DNA of 6,927 bases from Methanomassiliicoccaceae archaeon. Its GTDB lineage: Archaea > Thermoplasmatota > Thermoplasmata > Methanomassiliicoccales > Methanomethylophilaceae. The stretch spans positions 1-6,927 of the forward strand of contig JAIRJQ010000108.1 in assembly GCA_031260545.1 (NCBI GenBank), written 5' to 3'. The position numbers were made by a program, and so were the translations under genes. How positions within the stretch are numbered: position 1 is the first letter of the stretch; every line of letters begins with the position of its first letter. A model generated the notes under the pieces. That model was not told the origin of the DNA. It did no database searches and was given only the letters and a program-made list of their open reading frames with translations. This document shows, one piece after another, positions 1-4,006 of the stretch.

Positions 1-15
1 TGATTAATTCTTTTC

Positions 16-31
16 TTATATCTTGCAAGAT
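16..31 (+). promoter_or_regulatory. Putative hdrCB promoter: TATA-like box with adjoining 12-bp palindrome
   Basis: TTATAT at 16-21 matches the core of an archaeal TATA box and would place transcription start near 43-48, giving a leader of only about 10-14 nt before the GTG at 57. Positions 20-31 (ATCTTGCAAGAT) are a perfect 12-bp palindrome that overlaps the right edge of the box, a usual position for an archaeal repressor operator. The box and palindrome are read directly from the sequence; the promoter and operator roles are inferred. The sequence is close to the window edge, so a coding role for an upstream extension of hdrC cannot be excluded. Confidence 0.4.
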
Positions 32-56
32 CTGTGCGAAGATTGATAAATCGAAC

Positions 57-536
57 GTGTCTAATGGGGGCATGGTCAGGTCCGCCGGAGACATTGTTTC
101 TTCGTACTCGCTATCATCCTGTGTCGGATGCGGCAAGTGCGACAAAGTATGCCCGAGCAGCCGCAACGGAGGCATACGCCCGGATCACCTGATCGCAGCG
201 ATACTTGCCGCAGACCCGTCATCGGAACTGCAGGAGCTGCAGGCGGATGTATGGAAGTGCCTTATGTGTCACCGCTGTTCAACGATATGTCCTAAGAAGA
301 TAGACGTCACCGGGACGATACGCACCCTCAGATACGATTCATTATCGTCCGGCGAGACGCCGAAAAGATTCAGGATGGCGTCCGATACGTTAATGGAGAT
401 CGGACGCGCGTTCCCTGTGAACGAGCTCGTGAACAGGAAGAGGGGAGAGTTAGGTCTTGATCCCATAAGCTATGACGAAAGCTCTGTGAACGAATTAAAA
501 ATGATAATAGCCAGAACGGGGTTCCGCCATGAGTGA
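57..536 (+). CDS. hdrC: CoB-CoM heterodisulfide reductase subunit C (HdrC), 4Fe-4S electron-transfer subunit
   Basis: HdrC is the small iron-sulfur subunit that passes electrons from HdrA to the catalytic HdrB in the cytoplasmic HdrABC complex, which reduces the CoM-S-S-CoB heterodisulfide at the end of methanogenesis. Two ferredoxin-type motifs C-x2-C-x2-C-x3-C-P are visible: C22/C25/C28/C32 and C68/C71/C74/C78, spaced as in HdrC. The 159-aa length is somewhat short for the family (commonly about 180-190 aa), with the shortfall at the N-terminus. The start is uncertain: GTG 57 and ATG 72 are both in frame, neither has a Shine-Dalgarno site at normal spacing, and the frame stays open to base 1, so an upstream start outside the window is possible. 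A TATA-like box at 16-21 favours a start at 57 or 72. The 3' end overlaps hdrB by 8 nt, implying coupled translation. Close relatives such as the HdrC-like part of HdrD are less likely, because HdrB follows as a separate gene. Confidence 0.88.
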   Translation: MSNGGMVRSAGDIVSSYSLSSCVGCGKCDKVCPSSRNGGIRPDHLIAAILAADPSSELQELQADVWKCLMCHRCSTICPKKIDVTGTIRTLRYDSLSSGETPKRFRMASDTLMEIGRAFPVNELVNRKRGELGLDPISYDESSVNELKMIIARTGFRHE

Positions 537-1308
537 CCTCGTTCTTTATCCGGGGTGTCTGATCCAATCAAGACTTCCGTTCCTGGAGGCCGCGACCAAG
601 TTCATTCTCAAAAAACTGAATGTTAAAGCGGACACGATCGAAGGGTTCACGTGCTGCATGGAGCCCGTAGGTCTGAGGTCCCTTGGCCCCGAGACGTGGA
701 AGGCCGTCGGCGCAAGGATACACTCCATCGCATCCGAAAGGAAGATACTCACGCTGTGCGACGGATGCAGCATGTCCCTGTCGGAGGCCGGTGCCGAGAT
801 CTCAAAGGAAAAGGAAAAAGGCATTATGAATGAGATCATGAACGACCTCGGCCGCAAGGTTACAGTAACGGAAGTTGTCGGAATGCTCGAGTTCCTGCAC
901 AGCAGGCTCGACGACATCAAGAAAAATATTGTAACTGAGACGGATTTCAATCTGGCGGTGTTCCCGGGATGTCATTGTGAGGCGGCATGCAAAATGAAAG
1001 GACTGTCGGCAACAGATATGTTGTCCGATATCGTGAAGGCGCTCGGAGGCAATGCAATAAAGCTGAAGGACAACCTGTGCTGCGGCGGAGGGCTGGCGGG
1101 CGTTGACAGCGAGCTTGAGAAGAAGGTGATGCACGAGTCTATAACAGCAGCAAGGAAAGCGGACGCCATTGCGGTAATAACATCATGCCCGTTCTGTTTC
1201 CTTCAATTCGACATGGTCGGAAGGCAGACGACGCTTCACATCACAGAACTGGTGGCATCCGGCATGGGATGGCAGGTGGACCCGCACACATATCACAGAA
1301 CGAAGTGA
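529..1308 (+). CDS. hdrB: CoB-CoM heterodisulfide reductase subunit B (HdrB), catalytic CCG-domain subunit
   Basis: HdrB carries the two non-cubane 4Fe-4S clusters at which the CoM-S-S-CoB disulfide is reduced to the two thiols. Both cysteine-rich CCG domains (C-x31-39-CC-x33-36-C-x2-C) are complete: domain 1 has C10, C42-C43, C77 and C80; domain 2 has C148, C184-C185, C220 and C223. Typical PGC (8-10 and 146-148) and CCGGG (184-188) signatures are present. At 259 aa it is a little shorter than the roughly 290-300 aa of well-known HdrB proteins, but no cluster ligand is missing. The ATG lies inside the end of hdrC (8-nt overlap) with no strong ribosome binding site of its own, so translational coupling to hdrC is likely. 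The stop codon directly abuts the stop of the convergent nadC. CCG domains also occur in succinate and lactate oxidoreductases, but the adjacent HdrC with paired clusters makes HdrB the best call. Confidence 0.9.
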   Translation: MSDLVLYPGCLIQSRLPFLEAATKFILKKLNVKADTIEGFTCCMEPVGLRSLGPETWKAVGARIHSIASERKILTLCDGCSMSLSEAGAEISKEKEKGIMNEIMNDLGRKVTVTEVVGMLEFLHSRLDDIKKNIVTETDFNLAVFPGCHCEAACKMKGLSATDMLSDIVKALGGNAIKLKDNLCCGGGLAGVDSELEKKVMHESITAARKADAIAVITSCPFCFLQFDMVGRQTTLHITELVASGMGWQVDPHTYHRTK

Positions 1309-2121
1309 TCATCTCACGTTCAGCGAGTAATGTACCGAACGGACAGAATGCGTAAGCGACCCCATCGATATGACGTCTGCGAATTTCGCATATTCGGGCG
1401 CGTTCTCAAAAGTGATGTTACCTGAGACCTCGATCGTTATTTCCTTGACCTTTCTTACGGCATCGGCGATCTCTCCCGCTTTTGCGGGTGACGAATTATC
1501 GATCATTATGATGTCGGCTCTTTTCGCCGCGACAAGCGCATCGTCAATGTTCTCAACTTCGATCTCCACCTTTTTGGTGAATGATGCCGCATTCAGCAAT
1601 TCAACGACATTCTTCATGCCGCCTGCGGCCTCGACGTGATTATCTTTGACAAGTATCATATCATCCAGACGGTACCGGTGAGGATCCCCTCCTCCGAGTA
1701 TTATCGCTTTCTTCTCGAACGCCCTGAACCCCGGTGTCGTCTTTCGTGTTCCGGCTATCCTGATGTTCTTGTTAACTTTTCTGCACGCTGTAAGAACATC
1801 GTTCGTTGCCGTTGCGATGCCGGACATCCTCATCATTATGTTCAATGCCGTTCTTTCAAGTGTTATCATATTCCTGAGCGGCCCCGACATGTTCATCACG
1901 ACCGCCCCCTTCTTCACGCGTTCGCCGTCGTTAACGCACGGTCCGCATTCGATGCCGTGGTCTTCGAATATCGTCATTGCTTCCTCGAGACCGGCGACGA
2001 CGGCATCGTTCTCGCATACTATGTCCGCATTTCCGTCAACATCAGGAACAAGGATGTCCGTGGTGATATCACCGTATCCGATATCTTCCTCAAGAAAGCG
2101 CTCCAGATGTTCCATGGTCAC
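1309..2121 (-). CDS. nadC: Nicotinate-nucleotide diphosphorylase (carboxylating), quinolinate phosphoribosyltransferase
   Basis: NadC converts quinolinate and phosphoribosyl diphosphate to nicotinate mononucleotide, CO2 and pyrophosphate, in de novo NAD synthesis in the cytosol. The 270-aa length is normal. Visible family signatures are the N-terminal EDIGYGDITT (12-21), ERTALN (89-94), the core GTRKTTPGFR (124-133) with E136-K137, GGGDPHR (143-149) and KDNH (159-162), which supply the Arg, Lys and His residues that bind quinolinate. The acidic strand EIEVEN (186-191), IMIDN (205-209) and the C-terminal SMGSLTHSV phosphate-binding stretch are also present. The GTG at 2119-2121 was chosen because it overlaps the upstream nuclease stop by 4 nt and a GGAG lies 12 nt upstream; the ATG two codons later (2113-2115) is a possible alternative. 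The gene is second in an operon behind the beta-CASP nuclease. nadA and nadB/aspartate dehydrogenase partners are not in the window. Confidence 0.95.
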   Translation of the reverse strand: MTMEHLERFLEEDIGYGDITTDILVPDVDGNADIVCENDAVVAGLEEAMTIFEDHGIECGPCVNDGERVKKGAVVMNMSGPLRNMITLERTALNIMMRMSGIATATNDVLTACRKVNKNIRIAGTRKTTPGFRAFEKKAIILGGGDPHRYRLDDMILVKDNHVEAAGGMKNVVELLNAASFTKKVEIEVENIDDALVAAKRADIIMIDNSSPAKAGEIADAVRKVKEITIEVSGNITFENAPEYAKFADVISMGSLTHSVRSVHYSLNVR

Positions 2122-3356
2122 ACGTCCAGCGTGAACTCCTCTCCGAGCCCCGGAAGAATGACATTAAAATCTCCTTCAAGGTCCTTTTTGATCAGTTCGC
2201 GGGTGTCAGAATGCATGATTATAACATTCTTCGGGTCGCATCCGCGCACGAACTCCAATATCTGGTTATGGTCCGCATGTGCAGAAAAATCATATTTTTT
2301 AACTTCTGCCGTTATCTTCACAGGGGCACCGTCCATCATGACGCATCCGTTCTCAAGGAGCATCCTTCCGTTGGTGTCCTCTGCCTGATATCCGACGAGA
2401 AGCACCGCATTCTTCGGATTTTTGCCCAGCTCTCTCAGATATCCCAGCACCGGGCCGCCGTCAAGCATTCCGCCGGTGGTCACGATGACCTCTCCTTTAG
2501 CCGAGTGCGACCTCATGTTCGGATTCCTTACCTCCTGGAATGCCCTTTTCGCTCCTTTGAATTTCTTGTAATCGAGCAGATATTCAGGATAGTTCATGTA
2601 CAGTCTCGTAACAGAGCGCCCCATGCCATCCACCCACATGTCATATCCGGTGTTCTTCAGCATTAACATTACTTCCTGTGTCCTGCCGGTCGCAAAGCAC
2701 GGGACCAGAACGCGGCCTCCTCTGTCCGTGACCTCCGATATCTTATCCAGGAACGCCTTTTCCTCTTCTTTTCTGGGTCTGTGCAGACGCCCTCCGTATG
2801 TCCCCTCGATAAAGAGGTTCTCGCAATCCACCGGCCTGGCGGGCCCGACGAGCTTTGTGCTTATTGTGTGAATATCCCCGGAATAAACGGTGGACGTGTC
2901 CGCAACGACCTCGAACATGGTCGCCCCCGGAATGTGGCCCGCGGAATGCAGGGAGACGTCAAAGCCTTTCAGTTCTATCGTATCCCCGTAGGTCAGCGGA
3001 ACGACGTTCCTCATTGTTCTGTCGATATCGCCTTTCGCATACGGCAAAGGATAATCGTCAGCCTTTGCAATTTTCAAACTATCGTTCATTAATATCTCGG
3101 ACACCTCCGCTGTCAGCGGCGTGGAGAACATTTCACAGTTATCGCGCCCGCATACGCTCGGTATCATTCCGCAGTGGTCCAAGTGACTGTGCGTCAAAAA
3201 TATACGATCCACGCGTCCGCACTCCATAGGATATTCCGGCGGTTTCGTCGGACTCATCCCGTATTCGAACAAAGAAACATCATTGTTCCTCTGCATAGTC
3301 ATTCCCATGCGGCCTATGGCATCCGCTCCTCCAAGGAATCTGAATTTCATTTCCAT
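2118..3356 (-). CDS. Archaeal beta-CASP metallo-beta-lactamase ribonuclease, aCPSF2-like (no KH domain)
   Basis: The protein is a zinc-dependent nuclease of the CPSF73/RNase J superfamily, expected to cut or trim RNA in the cytoplasm. Metallo-beta-lactamase motifs are visible: HSHLDH (56-61), H141 in SAGHIPG (motif 3) and D161 in SGD (motif 4). The beta-CASP part shows motif A E184 in EGTYGG, the conserved PCFATGRTQEV (219-229), motif B at H360 in FSAHADH, and motif C H382 in IIMHSD. At 412 aa, starting directly at the nuclease fold, it lacks the N-terminal KH domains of the termination factor aCPSF1, so aCPSF2 is the best match; aRNase J is the alternative. The residue usually Asp in motif 1 (D-x-G) reads Glu here (E31 in FEYG). 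The ATG at 3356 is preceded by GGTGAT with 5-nt spacing, a strong ribosome binding site. It is the first gene of an operon with nadC, with a 4-nt stop/start overlap. Confidence 0.9.
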   Translation of the reverse strand: MEMKFRFLGGADAIGRMGMTMQRNNDVSLFEYGMSPTKPPEYPMECGRVDRIFLTHSHLDHCGMIPSVCGRDNCEMFSTPLTAEVSEILMNDSLKIAKADDYPLPYAKGDIDRTMRNVVPLTYGDTIELKGFDVSLHSAGHIPGATMFEVVADTSTVYSGDIHTISTKLVGPARPVDCENLFIEGTYGGRLHRPRKEEEKAFLDKISEVTDRGGRVLVPCFATGRTQEVMLMLKNTGYDMWVDGMGRSVTRLYMNYPEYLLDYKKFKGAKRAFQEVRNPNMRSHSAKGEVIVTTGGMLDGGPVLGYLRELGKNPKNAVLLVGYQAEDTNGRMLLENGCVMMDGAPVKITAEVKKYDFSAHADHNQILEFVRGCDPKNVIIMHSDTRELIKKDLEGDFNVILPGLGEEFTLDV

Positions 3357-3361
3357 TGATC

Positions 3362-3367
3362 ATCACC
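3362..3367 (-). promoter_or_regulatory. Ribosome binding site of the beta-CASP nuclease gene
   Basis: On the - strand this reads GGTGAT, complementary to the anti-Shine-Dalgarno end of archaeal 16S rRNA, and it ends 5 nt before the ATG at 3356. It fixes that start over the in-frame ATG two codons downstream. The leader just upstream of it is A-rich (A8 tract opposite 3379-3386), which would keep it unstructured. Confidence 0.7.
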
Positions 3368-3410
3368 TATTTTTGTTGTTTTTTTTGCCTTCAGAGAAGG
3401 ACTTTGTGAA

Positions 3411-3429
3411 AAGAGGCCGGTGACCTCTT
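3411..3429 (-). promoter_or_regulatory. Inverted repeat (6-bp stem, 7-nt loop) in the nuclease leader
   Basis: AAGAGG at 3411-3416 and CCTCTT at 3424-3429 are exact reverse complements separated by 7 nt. If transcription starts about 25 nt downstream of the TATA box at 3470-3475 on the - strand, the hairpin would sit about 15-20 nt from the 5' end of the nuclease mRNA, well upstream of its ribosome binding site. The repeat is seen directly; a role as mRNA 5'-end structure or protein site is an inference. Confidence 0.35.
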
Positions 3430-3469
3430 GTACATGTATGGTGAATGCGCATGTCTTTTCACGCGCAAC

Positions 3470-3475
3470 ATATAA
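3470..3475 (-). promoter_or_regulatory. Putative TATA box of the nuclease-nadC operon
   Basis: Reading the - strand gives CTTATATG around TTATAT, a fair archaeal TATA box in the intergenic region upstream of the nuclease start. It would predict a start near 3445 and a leader of about 90 nt. A perfect 8-bp palindrome, ATGCGCAT (3445-3452), and a TGCGC/GCGCA inverted repeat (3446-3450 and 3463-3467) lie between the box and the predicted start, where a repressor could act. The motif is nearly symmetric, so it could also serve + strand transcription. Confidence 0.4.
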
Positions 3476-3495
3476 GATTCAAATCCGTCGGCTAG

Positions 3496-3503
3496 TATAT
3501 TAA
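3496..3503 (+). promoter_or_regulatory. Putative TATA-like element before the small ORF
   Basis: TATATTAA lies about 25 nt upstream of the GTG at 3525, the spacing expected between an archaeal TATA box and a transcription start. If used, the transcript would begin at or next to the GTG, making it leaderless. This agrees with the absence of any Shine-Dalgarno sequence before that GTG. Only sequence and spacing support it. Confidence 0.3.
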
Positions 3504-3524
3504 CTTACGTCTTTTTCACGGACC

Positions 3525-3779
3525 GTGCTGACTTTTACAGCTGCCGATGTATCCAAGGCCGCCGGCGCATCTGCGGCCGCCGCGGAGATGGCGGCAGAGA
3601 CCATCGAAAGATGTTATGAAGACAGAACGACAGCGGCAAAGACGGAACGGTTCTCTGAAAACAAGAGCATCAGCAGGGCAGAACTCTCGATCTTCCGGCA
3701 ATATAATAAAGATATATCCGGCCATTTTTTGCATAACGGATGCCACAGAAACAATAAATGCCAGATTATCGGGTTCTAA
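3525..3779 (+). CDS. Hypothetical small Ala-rich protein (84 aa), doubtful
   Basis: I do not recognise this protein and its status as a gene is uncertain. The 84-codon frame begins with GTG and ends in TAA. The first part (residues 6-29) is very rich in alanine with spaced Glu residues and could form an amphipathic helix. The middle is charged (Arg/Glu/Lys), and the C-terminal tail has a His/Cys cluster (H67, H70, C73, H74, C79) that could bind a metal. There is no ribosome binding site, but a TATA-like element is placed for leaderless transcription. Overlapping frames on both strands (3547-3789 + and 3516-3746 -) are similar in length and look less gene-like. It could instead be a decayed gene remnant or chance ORF between the nuclease and adhesin promoters. 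Confidence 0.3.
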   Translation: MLTFTAADVSKAAGASAAAAEMAAETIERCYEDRTTAAKTERFSENKSISRAELSIFRQYNKDISGHFLHNGCHRNNKCQIIGF

Positions 3780-3884
3780 ACCCCATTAATATCATAAATG
3801 CCGATACAATTTCAAATTATACAAAATCTAGTTATTACTCATAAATAGTTAATGTAAACTGAATATCTTTATTGATAACATCAC
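3780..3884. other. AT-rich intergenic stretch
   Basis: This stretch is strikingly AT-rich compared with its flanks and holds no ORF or RNA gene that I can support. A 9-bp direct repeat, ATAAATGCC, occurs at 3794-3802 and, 40 bp earlier, at 3754-3762 inside the small ORF. Otherwise it looks like ordinary archaeal upstream DNA leading into the adhesin promoter. Confidence 0.5.
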
Positions 3885-3891
3885 TATATAA
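3885..3891 (+). promoter_or_regulatory. TATA box of the adhesin gene
   Basis: TATATAA is the clearest archaeal TATA box in the window and lies in AT-rich DNA. It predicts transcription start around 3913-3918 and a leader of roughly 90 nt before the adhesin ribosome binding site. TAACAT is directly repeated on both sides (3876-3881 and 3894-3899, 18 bp apart), so a regulator binding there would overlap the box. The box is well supported by sequence; the regulatory repeat is speculative. Confidence 0.6.
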
Positions 3892-3922
3892 GGTAACATA
3901 ATATTACTAAAGGGTACAAACA

Positions 3923-3960
3923 GGTCCGGGAAAACATGGGAAACATTCGTTCGACGGACC
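3923..3960 (+). promoter_or_regulatory. Inverted repeat in the adhesin 5' leader
   Basis: GGTCCG (3923-3928) and CGGACC (3955-3960) are exact reverse complements separated by 26 nt, and both lie inside the predicted leader. The loop contains a 10-codon micro-ORF including its stop (ATG 3936 to TGA 3965), which overlaps by 4 nt a second one (ATG 3962 to TAA 3991). The repeat is real in the sequence; a regulatory role is unproven. Confidence 0.3.
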
Positions 3961-3995
3961 GATGACACTGAAAAGGGGTCTATTTAGATAAAAAC

Positions 3996-4004
3996 AGGAG
4001 GGAG
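3996..4004 (+). promoter_or_regulatory. Ribosome binding site pointing to an ATT start codon
   Basis: AGGAGGGAG is a near-perfect Shine-Dalgarno sequence. The AGGAGG core (3996-4001) ends 5 nt before ATT at 4007, which is in frame with the long adhesin ORF. No ATG, GTG or TTG lies in that frame between the stop at 3989-3991 and GTG 4085. This site is the main reason the adhesin start is placed at 4007. Confidence 0.55.
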
Positions 4005-4006
4005 CC

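Noticed and set aside
1636..2388. 250-codon ORF on the + strand
   Set aside because: It lies opposite nadC and the nuclease, both of which have complete family motifs, so it is a shadow frame.
3371..3386. T-rich tract as a terminator for a + strand transcript
   Set aside because: No gene is transcribed into it on the + strand. On the - strand it is the A-rich leader just before the nuclease ribosome binding site.
3962..3991. ATG at 3962, in frame with the adhesin, as its start
   Set aside because: An in-frame TAA at 3989-3991 separates it from the rest. TAA is not the pyrrolysine codon (TAG), so readthrough is not expected.
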